Shown one piece after another: positions 25,793-34,331 of a stretch of DNA of 64,000 bases. Each line of letters opens with the position of its first letter. The stretch's first letter is position 1. The stretch is from Longimicrobium sp. (lineage in GTDB: Bacteria > Gemmatimonadota > Gemmatimonadetes > Longimicrobiales > Longimicrobiaceae). Under the pieces are notes generated by a model. It was not told the origin of the DNA, did no database searches, and saw nothing but the letters and a program-made list of their open reading frames with translations. The translations under genes and the position numbers were made by a program. Location of the stretch: positions 1 to 64,000 of the forward strand of contig DASVWD010000021.1 of assembly GCA_036389795.1 (NCBI GenBank), given 5' to 3'.

Positions 25793-28700
25793 CTAGCGTG
25801 GCAGGGGCCGGCGGCTGGCGCAGAACCCGGCGGCGGAGTCCATGACCATGTTCAGCTCGGGAACGATGTCCGCGTGCCGGTAATACGGGTTCAGGTTGCC
25901 GGGCCGCAGCGGATAGGTCAGCCCGTGGATCCCTTCATGCGCCACCGTATGCGCGATCGAGCCGTCGACGCGACGTCTGGGTCCGGTGTAGATGTACATG
26001 ACCGGTCCGCCGCGCTGGTAGTCCCAGACATTTTCTCCCACGATAAGGTGCTCTTTCCCGTCTTCCATCCGTTCGTAGTACGGGGTGCGCCACACCAAGA
26101 GCTGCCGGTTCATCATGGTGCGTGCGCTGGCCTTGGCCTGAGCGCAGAACGGGACGTCCTCACGGATCCTCCCCCACTCCGCCTCAATCATATCGCGCTC
26201 GCGCCGGTTGGGCGGGACGAGCTCGCGATTTCCGAGCGAGAACAGCCCCTCCCCGCAACGCCAGAAGTCGCACTGGCGCGCCCGCTCCTCCATCTGCCTC
26301 ATCCGCAGCCACCCCGTGTAGGTGGAGTAGATGTTCTGGCAGCTCTCGTGGAAGAACCACTCCGTCTCGCCATAGGGCCCCAGCCCGATCCCCGTCCAGC
26401 AGTAGATGAGCCCCGTGGGGTCGCTCCGGTTCACCGGGTCGTTGCCCGCGTAGCCGAACAGGTTCTGCCCTCCCTCCACCCCGAGCGGGTCCTCGCTGAC
26501 GAAGCGCTGGAGCACGGGGTCGTACCAGCGGGCGCGCACGTAGTAGAGGCCCGCCTGCGCGTCCCACTCGCGGCCCGTCCAGCGCAATGGGTTCGCCACG
26601 GTCTCGCTCGTCAGCTCGGCGGTGCCGAACGAGCCGTAGCGGTACCGGTTGACCACGTTTCCGTACACGTCGGAGAGCGCCAGCACACTGCCCTGTGGAT
26701 CGGTGGCGTAGTAGTACTGTGCCCCGCCCACGATCACGCCGTGCACCCGGTCGATGCCAGGCCAGTACGTGTACTCTGCCATCAGCGAGCCCGCGCCGTC
26801 CAGCTGCAGCAGCAGGTCGTCGCCATCGTAGATGTAGCGCTCCGTGCTCCCGTCCGGGTACGTCTTGCGCACCCGCCGCCCCTGCCCGTCGTAGCCGTAG
26901 CTGGCTGCTACTGCCCCGTTGACCGTCACCTGCACGAGCTGGCCCAGGTCGTTCCAGGCATAGCCCACGTCCTGCGCTCCCGCCTTGTACTTGCGCGTCA
27001 GGTTCCCCTCATCGTCGTACTGCAGCGTCCATCCGTCGTAGACGGTGAGCCGGTTGCCGGGCTGGACCGCCGCGCCGCGGTCGGTGGGGTTGCCGCCCAA
27101 GTCGTACGAGTAGGTCCGCCCCCCTACCACGGGGTAGTCGGAGCGGTCTGGGCACACCCACCCGTAGTTCGCGTCCTCGTAGCAGCGCGAGTCGCGCAGC
27201 GAGCGTTCGTAGTCGGTCTCCTGTAGCAGGCGTCCATTGGAGTCGTACAGGTAGTCGCGATAGCGGGTGCCCGCCGCATTCCCGCGACTCGCGACGCGGT
27301 TGGCCGCGTCGTACGCGAACTCCTGCCCGGCCGGCGCGTTGAGGCTCCCGGAGTAGCCGATGCGGGTGAGCTGGTGGTTGGAGGTGTAGGTGAAGGTGGC
27401 CGCCTCGCCGTTCGGCAGGTTCATCTGCCGTAGCGCCCCCTCGCCGTTGTAGTACAGGTAGGTGGTGCGCCCGCCGAAGTCCCTCAGGAACGATAGGTTC
27501 CCGGTGGACAGGTCCTGGTGGTAGCGGGCGCGCTTCCACACCCCGTTGGCCTGGTACAGCAGGCTGTCCAGCCCGCCGTGGAGGTTGTAGGTGTAGCGGA
27601 TCTCGTAGGGACGCAGCCCCAGACTGGTGTTGCGGAGCACCACGACGCGCGCCAGGCGCCCCTCGGCATCGTAATGGAGCGAGTCGGTCGACTCTGGGTT
27701 GCTCACCACCGTCCACGCGGGCGCCCCGTCGACGCCCGGCTGGTCGGGGCTGTAGCTCCAGTAGGTGGTCGTCCCGTCCGCCGTGCGCGTGGTCAGCCGG
27801 TCGCGCGCGTCGTAGCCGAACCCCACGGTGCGCCCCCGGCGGTCGGTGATGGACGCCACGCGCCCGTAGCGGTCGTACGTAATGGTGCGGTGCCGCCCGG
27901 TCACGTCGCCGGGGCGCACCTCCGTCTCCACCCAGCCGAGCTGGTTGCGGGTCCACCGCCAAACACCGCCGCGCGCGTCGGTGAGCGAGTCCGCGAAGAC
28001 GGAACCGTAGTGGTAGTGGACCACGCCGCCGTCCGGAGCGGTCTGCCGGATCACGCGTCCCAGCGCGTCGAACTCGACCCGCGCAGTCTGCAGGTCGGGG
28101 GTGGTCACCTGCGTGGCGCGCCCCCAGGCGTCCCAGCCGGCGTAGGTGGTGGCGCGGCCCCCGTCGGTGGTCACGCGGAGGGTGTTCTGCCATCCCGCCG
28201 GGTCGTACTCGGTGCTCACCACGTGGCCCGCCGAGTCGCGCTGCGAGAGCCCGCGCCCGCGCCCGTCGTAAGTGAAGCGCGTCATCCCGCGCCCGGCTAC
28301 GTGCAGGCTGTCCAGTACGTACCGGCGATCGGCCCCGGCGTAGAAGTACTTCGTCTCCGCCACGTCGCCGAACTCACGGCTGACTCGGCCGCCGGGGCCG
28401 TTGTACTCCCACCGCACCGTGCGCGACCCCGGCGACTGCACGGCCGTGGTCAGTCGCGGGCCGTCCCAGGTGTAGCTGACGCCGTTGCCCAACGGATCGC
28501 TGGTGCTGGTGACCAGTCCGTCTGCGTTGCGCGCGCTGCGACTGGTGTATCCCAAGGGGGCGCGCACCTCCGTCGCCGCTCCCCAGCCGTCCAGCGCCAG
28601 CCGCGTGGTATCGGCGCGGGTGCCCACCACCAGCGCGCGCACCGCCGCCGCGTCCACGCGGTCGGCGGGGTCGGTCGAACTCCCCTGCCCGCCAGTCGGG

Positions 28701-30610
28701 AGCACCGCCGCCTCCTGCGAACGGAAGCGGACGGTGTCGCGCCAGGCGGCGCTCCCTTGGGCCCGGAACGCGGGCCCCACGACGCTCGCGATCGTGCCCC
28801 AGCGGTCGTAGGCCACATCGCTCCGGTTCTGCGCGCGGTCGGCGTGGACGACCAGCCGGTGTCCGCTGTAGGCGGCGGTGAGCGCGGTAACACCGTCGGG
28901 GTCTACAATGCGCACCAGGTCCCGCTGGGCGTCGTACGCCAGGTTCACCGCGTTCGAGCCGAGCAGGTTGATCCGCTCCACCAGCCCGGTGGCCGCCGAG
29001 TACGCGAAGGAGATCCATTTGCCCGCGGGGTCCAAGATGATCCCCAGCTGGCCGGGCACACAGTAGTTGGGGTCGCACCCGGGCGCGTAATACGCGTAGG
29101 CGGTCTGGTTGCCGAAGCGGTCGCGCACGCGGGTGAGCCGTCCGCTCAGGTCGAAGACGGCGGAGTCGCCCCCCGCGCTGGTCCGATAGAAGCCCGCGTA
29201 GTCGCGGGTGAGCGTGGTGAAGTCGCCCGGGGGGGATGTGTAGGTGCACGGCCCGCTCGCCCCGCACGCGGGCGCGGCGAAGAAGCCGGCCGTGCCGTCG
29301 CCCTCGCTCACCGTTACCCCGTCGGCCGCCGCTCCCGCCGCCGGCAGGTGCACGCGTGGGTAGCCGGCCAGGCTCCATCCGGCTCCGAAGCGGCTCCCCG
29401 ACTCGTTCACGATCACCACCCGCACCCCCACGGTGTCCGTCTGGGTCGAGCCGTCGGGGAAGAAGCGGGTGACGTCCGCGCGGTAGCGGTAGGTGCCGGT
29501 CGGCATGGCGGAGGCGTCGAACCACGCCGAGATCCGGCTGACGCCGTTCGCGCCGTCGTAGAACACGGCGTCGCGGCCGTCCATCAGCATCTGCGGCGTC
29601 CCGTCGGTGCGGATCAGGCGCAGCGACACCCGGGTGGGCGGGGTCGCCAGGCTCTCGTTCAGGTCGAGCTGCACGAAGCCGCGGGGGACGGCGTGCGCGC
29701 TGGAGTAGACGAGCATCGCGCCGCGGGGCACGTCCAGGCTCACGTATGCGGGGGTGGCGTAGCCCAGCGTGGCGTCGAAGCACCCCACGGCGCAGAGGTC
29801 CGGCCGGCGCACTCCGCTGGGGGTCACCAGCGCCACGCGCGGGGCGTAGGTGAAGGTCGCCGTCGCCACATTCGACAGGTTCCCCGCCGCGTCGCGGATG
29901 GAGGCCTGCAGCGTGTTCGCCCCGGGGCGCATCTCCAGCAGGGCCGAGGAGCCGGCCGCCGACCAGCAGGCGTCGGTGCCGGTCTGCCAGGCGTCGCTGG
30001 TGAAGACGGCTGTCCCGTTCCACAGCACTTGATGGCTCCCCAGGTTCAGCGTGCCGTCGTCGCACCACTTCACCCCGGCGCTCAGCGTGCTCTGGGTGTA
30101 CGTCCCCTGTGGGGTGGTGATTGCGGCGGTGGGGGGAGTGGCGTCGGTGGTGCTGTAGACGTAGGTGGTGCTGTCGGTTCCGCACGATGCGGTGGTGGTC
30201 TCGCAGGCACGCGCCTTCACCCAGTTGATCCCCAGCCCGAAGGTGAGGTTGACCGTCGCCGCCCGGTGGACGTTGCAACTGCCATCGTTGACGAGACTCG
30301 CCGTGTGGGTGACGGCGGTGCCGTTCAGCCAGATTCGGGTGCTGCCGCTGGCGATCTGCTCGGCGTCACACCAGTGCACCGTGACGGACTGCGTGGCTCC
30401 GTAGAAGGTGCGGGATGCGGGCGCGAACCAGATGTACGGCGGCGTTGGCTCGCCGGGATCCACCTGGATGTGCACGCCGCCCCCCTGCCCCTGCCCCTGC
30501 CCCTGCCCCTGCCCCTGCCCCTGCCCTTGCCCTTGCCCCTGTCCCTGCGAGAGGGCCGGGGCTGCCCACACAAACGTCGCCAGGACGGCCAACCACCAAG
30601 GTTTCAACAT
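25793..30610 (-). CDS. Sec-exported Rhs/YD-repeat protein with HEGIH metalloprotease-like tip
   Basis: The 1605-residue protein has a signal peptide (MLKPWWLAVLATFVWAAPALSQ), about eleven Gly-Gln repeats, two Ig-like domains with WCD...NGTAV motifs (residues about 55-265), a long YD-repeat shell and an RHS core ending ... RFVSEDPLGVEGG ... NDPVNRSDPTGL at about residue 1401. The last 204 residues are an unrelated tip. It carries HTVAHEGIHGL; HEGIH (1558-1562) fits the HExxH zinc-protease motif. In Rhs families the tip is usually the toxin. The Sec signal and lack of a PAAR domain argue against simple T6SS delivery. The ATG at 30610 has GGAGGCTCCG before it. Confidence 0.9.
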   Translation of the reverse strand: MLKPWWLAVLATFVWAAPALSQGQGQGQGQGQGQGQGQGQGQGGGVHIQVDPGEPTPPYIWFAPASRTFYGATQSVTVHWCDAEQIASGSTRIWLNGTAVTHTASLVNDGSCNVHRAATVNLTFGLGINWVKARACETTTASCGTDSTTYVYSTTDATPPTAAITTPQGTYTQSTLSAGVKWCDDGTLNLGSHQVLWNGTAVFTSDAWQTGTDACWSAAGSSALLEMRPGANTLQASIRDAAGNLSNVATATFTYAPRVALVTPSGVRRPDLCAVGCFDATLGYATPAYVSLDVPRGAMLVYSSAHAVPRGFVQLDLNESLATPPTRVSLRLIRTDGTPQMLMDGRDAVFYDGANGVSRISAWFDASAMPTGTYRYRADVTRFFPDGSTQTDTVGVRVVIVNESGSRFGAGWSLAGYPRVHLPAAGAAADGVTVSEGDGTAGFFAAPACGASGPCTYTSPPGDFTTLTRDYAGFYRTSAGGDSAVFDLSGRLTRVRDRFGNQTAYAYYAPGCDPNYCVPGQLGIILDPAGKWISFAYSAATGLVERINLLGSNAVNLAYDAQRDLVRIVDPDGVTALTAAYSGHRLVVHADRAQNRSDVAYDRWGTIASVVGPAFRAQGSAAWRDTVRFRSQEAAVLPTGGQGSSTDPADRVDAAAVRALVVGTRADTTRLALDGWGAATEVRAPLGYTSRSARNADGLVTSTSDPLGNGVSYTWDGPRLTTAVQSPGSRTVRWEYNGPGGRVSREFGDVAETKYFYAGADRRYVLDSLHVAGRGMTRFTYDGRGRGLSQRDSAGHVVSTEYDPAGWQNTLRVTTDGGRATTYAGWDAWGRATQVTTPDLQTARVEFDALGRVIRQTAPDGGVVHYHYGSVFADSLTDARGGVWRWTRNQLGWVETEVRPGDVTGRHRTITYDRYGRVASITDRRGRTVGFGYDARDRLTTRTADGTTTYWSYSPDQPGVDGAPAWTVVSNPESTDSLHYDAEGRLARVVVLRNTSLGLRPYEIRYTYNLHGGLDSLLYQANGVWKRARYHQDLSTGNLSFLRDFGGRTTYLYYNGEGALRQMNLPNGEAATFTYTSNHQLTRIGYSGSLNAPAGQEFAYDAANRVASRGNAAGTRYRDYLYDSNGRLLQETDYERSLRDSRCYEDANYGWVCPDRSDYPVVGGRTYSYDLGGNPTDRGAAVQPGNRLTVYDGWTLQYDDEGNLTRKYKAGAQDVGYAWNDLGQLVQVTVNGAVAASYGYDGQGRRVRKTYPDGSTERYIYDGDDLLLQLDGAGSLMAEYTYWPGIDRVHGVIVGGAQYYYATDPQGSVLALSDVYGNVVNRYRYGSFGTAELTSETVANPLRWTGREWDAQAGLYYVRARWYDPVLQRFVSEDPLGVEGGQNLFGYAGNDPVNRSDPTGLIYCWTGIGLGPYGETEWFFHESCQNIYSTYTGWLRMRQMEERARQCDFWRCGEGLFSLGNRELVPPNRRERDMIEAEWGRIREDVPFCAQAKASARTMMNRQLLVWRTPYYERMEDGKEHLIVGENVWDYQRGGPVMYIYTGPRRRVDGSIAHTVAHEGIHGLTYPLRPGNLNPYYRHADIVPELNMVMDSAAGFCASRRPLPR
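30482..30547. repeat. Hexanucleotide tandem repeat encoding (GQ)n in the Rhs protein
   Basis: About eleven copies of the 6-bp unit CCCTGC (with CCTTGC and TCCTGC variants) encode alternating Gly and Gln directly after the predicted signal peptide. Copy-number change would keep the frame. Confidence 0.85.
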
Positions 30611-30967
30611 CGGAGCCTCCGTTCGGGTGAGGAGCGACTGGACGGGCGCGAACAGATAGTTTCTCTTAATATGTCTGGATTAGAAACTACCATATGCAGA
30701 GAGTAGGCTGCGAACGTATGAAAATCCGGACAGCAGCTCGTTCAGAAAATCTCGTATTCAGAAGGAGATCATAGATATTATGGTAAGGCGGTTCGTATTT
30801 TGTCTAGACCTTTCTCCATACAGGTTTTTTTACTTGCATTGTCTCTTTTGTATGGTTATGGATTCGCATGGCTGCCGCGCTCCTTCGCGGGGTGGTGCGG
30901 GACAGTACCGCCGTAGCATGCGGCGGGCGTATCTTCCAGCAGTCCGCTCTCTCTATCCGTCCCCCCG
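30611..30967. other. AT-richer divergent intergenic region between rhs and dinB
   Basis: No gene is supported in these 357 bp. The part from about 30650 to 30865 is clearly richer in A+T than the surroundings (for example TTCTCTTAATATGTC and GGTTTTTTTACTTGC). It must hold the promoters of rhs (minus) and dinB (plus), but I could not fix either with confidence. Confidence 0.6.
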
Positions 30968-32191
30968 ATGCCGCAACCCGAGCGCCCCCGGCGCATCCTG
31001 CTGGCCGACTGCGACTCGTACTTCGTGCGCTGCGCCATGCTGGCCGACCCCGAGGGCGCGGGGAAGGCCGACCTGCTGCTGGTGGGCGGGCGCGCCGACG
31101 CGCGCGGGGTGGTCACCAGCGCCAGTTACGCGGCGCGCAAGTACGGCGTGCACGCGGGGATGCCGATGGCCACGGCGGTGCGCCTCTGCCCGCGGGCGAT
31201 GATCGTCCCCGTCCCCTCGGAGATGGTGAGCCGCAAGCACCACGAGGTGCGCGCCGTGCTCGACGAGTTCGCGCCGGTGGTCGAGGCGGCCAGCGTGGAC
31301 GAGTTCTACCTGGACCTCACCGGCACCGAGGAGCTGTACCGCCACGAGCCGCTGGGCGACACCTGCCGCCGCATCCAGGCCGAGGTGCTGGAGCGCACCG
31401 GGATCTCGCTCTCCATCGGCGCCGCCACGCAGCGCACGCTGGCCAAGATGGCCGCCTCGGTGAACAAGCCGTACGGCGTCTGCGTGGTCGAGCCCGGCGA
31501 GGAGGCGGCGTTCATCCGGCGCTTCGCCCTGGCCGACATCCCCGGCGTGGGGCCGGCGTTCGCCGAGGCGCTGCGGCGGCGCGGGGCCGTGCAGGTGAGC
31601 GACCTGCTGGGCGTCGACGAGGCCACGCTGGTCTCCTGGGTGGGCGACTCGCGCGGGCGCTGGCTGTACCGCCTGGTGCGCGGCGAGGGCTCGGCCGAGA
31701 TCACGGCGCGCGCGCCGCAGAAGTCGATCTCGCACGAGCGCACCTTCGCGCGCGACCTGGCCGACGAGGAGGAGATCGAGACTCGCCTGCTGGCGCTGGC
31801 GGTCGAGACGGGCGCATCGCTGCGGGCCGAGGGGCTCAAGGCGCGCACGGTGACGGTGAAGCTGCGCTACGCCGACTTCGAGGACCGCTCCGCCAGCCGC
31901 ACCGTGCCCGAGCCGCTGGAGAGCGACCGCGCCATCTTCGCCGTCGCGCGCGCCCTGCTGCGGCAGCTGCGCGGCAGGCGGCGGGGCGGCATCCGGCTGC
32001 TGGGGGTGGGCGTCTCCAGGCTGGGCGCCGAGGACGAGGCCGAGCCGATGCTCTTCGACGCGGAGGGCGGCGTGGAGAGCGAGCGCGACCGCCGCCTCTC
32101 CCTCGCCACCGACCGCCTGCGCAGCCGCTTCGGCAAGGGAGCCGTGGTGCCGGCCCGCATCGCGCCGAAGCGGGAAGACGGAAGTGCGTGA
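30968..32191 (+). CDS. dinB: DNA polymerase IV (Y-family, DinB)
   Basis: Y-family polymerases copy past DNA lesions with low fidelity. The 407-residue protein has the catalytic LADCDSYF motif (Asp14; the variable position is Cys instead of Met), SVDEFYLDLTG with Asp111 and Glu112, the helix-hairpin-helix IPGVGPAFAEAL and the little-finger region starting with KSISHERTF. Length is typical. The ATG at 30968 has no good ribosome-binding site. It stands alone; its stop is directly followed by octamer repeats. Confidence 0.94.
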   Translation: MPQPERPRRILLADCDSYFVRCAMLADPEGAGKADLLLVGGRADARGVVTSASYAARKYGVHAGMPMATAVRLCPRAMIVPVPSEMVSRKHHEVRAVLDEFAPVVEAASVDEFYLDLTGTEELYRHEPLGDTCRRIQAEVLERTGISLSIGAATQRTLAKMAASVNKPYGVCVVEPGEEAAFIRRFALADIPGVGPAFAEALRRRGAVQVSDLLGVDEATLVSWVGDSRGRWLYRLVRGEGSAEITARAPQKSISHERTFARDLADEEEIETRLLALAVETGASLRAEGLKARTVTVKLRYADFEDRSASRTVPEPLESDRAIFAVARALLRQLRGRRRGGIRLLGVGVSRLGAEDEAEPMLFDAEGGVESERDRRLSLATDRLRSRFGKGAVVPARIAPKREDGSA

Positions 32192-32226
32192 GTGCGTGAG
32201 TGCGAAAGTGCGTGAGTGCGAAAGTG
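32187..32226. repeat. GTGCGTGA/GTGCGAAA octamer array after dinB
   Basis: About five units of the 8-bp family (GTGCGTGA, GTGCGAAA) begin within the last codons of dinB and run past its stop codon. Similar arrays lie at about 15183-15231 and 56722-56832. Confidence 0.75.
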
Positions 32227-32428
32227 AAGGACCGGGAGTTGGGCACGCGGGGAGGAGCACGGTGTAGAAGCTCTTGCCTCTCAACGAGATCCCGTCTGAA
32301 ACCCGCTCTCGCCATCCCCGTAGATGGACGCGCGCGCGCCCGGCCGAGTCCGGGGCGCGCTGGGCGCAGCCGCCGGGCGGCCGTGCCCCGACCACCACCG
32401 CCAACGCGCCGGAAGACGCAAAATCCAC

Positions 32429-33364
32429 ATGTCAACCATCCAGATCCCCACCGCCAGGCGCGGCGGCACCGGGCCGAAGCTCGGCAATCCCTTCCGCGCG
32501 CTCTCGGGGAAGGTGCCGCTCCTGGTCGTCGCGGTGCTGCTGCTGATCCTGATCCCCTCGATGTTCGTCTACATCAACCCGGGGAGCGTGGGGATCGTGA
32601 TCCACAAGCTGGGCGGCGGGGTCGACCGGAGGCCGCTGGGGCCGGGGCTGCACTTCCGCAACCCGCTGACCACGGGGATCGAGGAGTACCCGGTCTACAT
32701 GCAGACGCTGATCCTGACGCGTGGAGGGGCGGAGGGCTCGCAGCCCAACGACGAGATCAACGTCAACAGCCGCGAGGGCCAGCCGGTGTCGCTGGACGTG
32801 TCGCTCTCCTTCGAGCTCGATCCGTCGCGCGCGCCGGTGCTCTACTCCACCTTCCGCACCGATATCGAGGCCATCCAGCACGGCTACGTGAAGCAGGCGA
32901 TCCGGCAGGCGCTGCAGGAGGTGGTGGGCAACGAGAACATCGCCGACATCCTGGGCCCCAAGAAGGCCGAGACGGTGAGCCAGACGCAGGCGCTGCTCTC
33001 GAACCGGCTGCAGCAGTACGGCTTCATGGTGAAGCAGTTCACCATCAACGAGATCCGGGCGCCCCAGTCGGTGATGGACGCCATCAACGCCAAGAACGTC
33101 ATGCAGCAGCAGGCGCTCACCGCCCAGAACGAGCTGCAGAAGAACACCTTCCAGGCGCAGGGCGACAGCATCAAGGCGCGGGGCCGCGCCATCGCCATCC
33201 TCACCGAGGCGCAGGCGCAGGCCGAGGCCAACCGGCTGCTCTCCGAGAGCGTGACCCCCACGCTGGTGCAGTACGAGATGATGAAGAAGTGGAACGGCCA
33301 GATGCCGCAGGTCAGCGGCGGCGCCACCCCCCTCATCCAGCTCCCCGCCCCGCCGCGGCAGTAG
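32429..33364 (+). CDS. SPFH/prohibitin-family membrane protein
   Basis: SPFH proteins form membrane-associated scaffolds. The 311-residue product has one N-terminal membrane helix (residues about 28-48, VPLLVVAVLLLILIPSMFVYI), then the SPFH domain (INPGSVGIVIHKLGGGV, RPLGPGLHFRNPL, IEEYPVYMQTL) and a C-terminal coiled coil (NKNVMQQQALTAQNELQKN-like, AQAQAEANRLL). The ATG at 32429 is preferred over an upstream in-frame start because the upstream part is arginine-rich spacer sequence. No partner genes are next to it. Confidence 0.9.
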   Translation: MSTIQIPTARRGGTGPKLGNPFRALSGKVPLLVVAVLLLILIPSMFVYINPGSVGIVIHKLGGGVDRRPLGPGLHFRNPLTTGIEEYPVYMQTLILTRGGAEGSQPNDEINVNSREGQPVSLDVSLSFELDPSRAPVLYSTFRTDIEAIQHGYVKQAIRQALQEVVGNENIADILGPKKAETVSQTQALLSNRLQQYGFMVKQFTINEIRAPQSVMDAINAKNVMQQQALTAQNELQKNTFQAQGDSIKARGRAIAILTEAQAQAEANRLLSESVTPTLVQYEMMKKWNGQMPQVSGGATPLIQLPAPPRQ

Positions 33365-33759
33365 GGCCAGGCTGTCGGTCGATAGGTGACGCAAAGCAAC
33401 GCCCGCCGGGGGCTCTCCCGGCGGGCGCCTTCGCACTTCGCACTGCAGTTTGGGCGTGTCCCCCTGCGGGGGCCGGGCTGCGCGCGCGGTAGGGCACGAT
33501 ACGACTGTGCCCAACCGCGCCGGGCCCCGGTCGCGCCAAACCCCACGGCGCGCCCGTGTCCCGGCCCTCCGGGCGCGCATCCCTCACGCGGTGCCGTCGT
33601 TTGTGGTTGAAGCCTCGCGCGGTTTGCGAGGCTTTCCGTAGTTCCAGCGGGTGTCTTCAGGCACTCGTCCCCAGGCAGATCCCTCGCTTCGCTTGCCCGC
33701 CGCCGCGCGATTCGCGAATCTTCCGGCACAATCCGCAGGAGACCCCCGACCGCAGAGCC
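33365..33759. repeat. Repeat-filled spacer between SPFH and DUF3124 genes
   Basis: Besides the hairpin, this spacer carries CTTCGCACTTCGCACT octamer remnants (33430-33445), a full GGGCGTGTCC repeat (about 33452-33598) and a GCCTCGCGCGGTTTGCGAGGC stem repeat (about 33612-33634). No gene is seen. Confidence 0.75.
33401..33426 (+). terminator. Hairpin after the SPFH gene
   Basis: A perfect 10-bp stem (GCCCGCCGGG / CCCGGCGGGC) with a 6-base loop lies 37 bp after the SPFH stop. No T-run follows, so it may be a terminator only in part. Confidence 0.5.
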
Positions 33760-34317
33760 ATGCACCGCAGCGTCGTCCCGGCCGCCGCCCTGCTCCTCGC
33801 CCTCGCCTCCCTCGCCGCGTGCGAGCGGGAGGGTGGCGCGCGCGCGGGCGGCGTGCGGGCCGACACCGCCGCGGCCGGGGCGGCGGTCCCCGAGATCCCC
33901 GGGCCCTCCCCGGCGGACTCCGCGCACCCGGTGGTGCGGCAGGTGGTGTACGTCCCCGTCTACCCGCGCATCTACTTCCGCGACCAGCGCCGCGCCATCG
34001 ACCTGGCGGCCACGCTCTCCGTGCGCAACACCGACCCCGAGTACCCGCTCACCGTCACCGCCGTCCTCTACTTCAACACCGCCGGCCGGCTGGTGCGCAG
34101 CTATCTGCGCGGCCCCGTGCGCCTGGGCCCCATGGCGACGGCCGAGTACGTGGTGGAGCCGCGCGACACCGCCGGCGGCTCCGGCGCCAACTTCCTGGTG
34201 GAGTGGACCGCCGACCGCCGCGTCACCGAGCCCGTCATCGAGGCGGTGATGATCGGCGCCACCGGCGCGCAGGGGATCTCCTTCGTGAGCGTCGGCCGGC
34301 CGCTGCGCCGCCGCTGA
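33760..34317 (+). CDS. DUF3124 lipoprotein
   Basis: The 185-residue product has a lipoprotein signal (MHRSVVPAAALLLALASLAAC, Cys21). The mature part shows the DUF3124 pattern: VYVPVYPRIYFRD, LAATLSVRNTDPEYPLTVTAVLYF, then DTAGGSGANFLVEW and MIGATGAQGISFVSVGR. Its biochemical role is not known. The ATG at 33760 is placed just before the signal peptide. It precedes the antiporter by 14 bp, so the two form an operon. Confidence 0.88.
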   Translation: MHRSVVPAAALLLALASLAACEREGGARAGGVRADTAAAGAAVPEIPGPSPADSAHPVVRQVVYVPVYPRIYFRDQRRAIDLAATLSVRNTDPEYPLTVTAVLYFNTAGRLVRSYLRGPVRLGPMATAEYVVEPRDTAGGSGANFLVEWTADRRVTEPVIEAVMIGATGAQGISFVSVGRPLRRR

Positions 34318-34331
34318 CCCCCAACCCGCCG

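Noticed and set aside
27518-30706. Open plus-strand frame opposite rhs
   Set aside because: The Rhs reading is certain from its YD repeats; the opposite frame is a shadow.
30780-31202. Plus-strand frame with AAGGAG upstream, running into dinB
   Set aside because: It overlaps dinB out of frame, has no family resemblance, and the AAGGAG lies 12 bases from the ATG.
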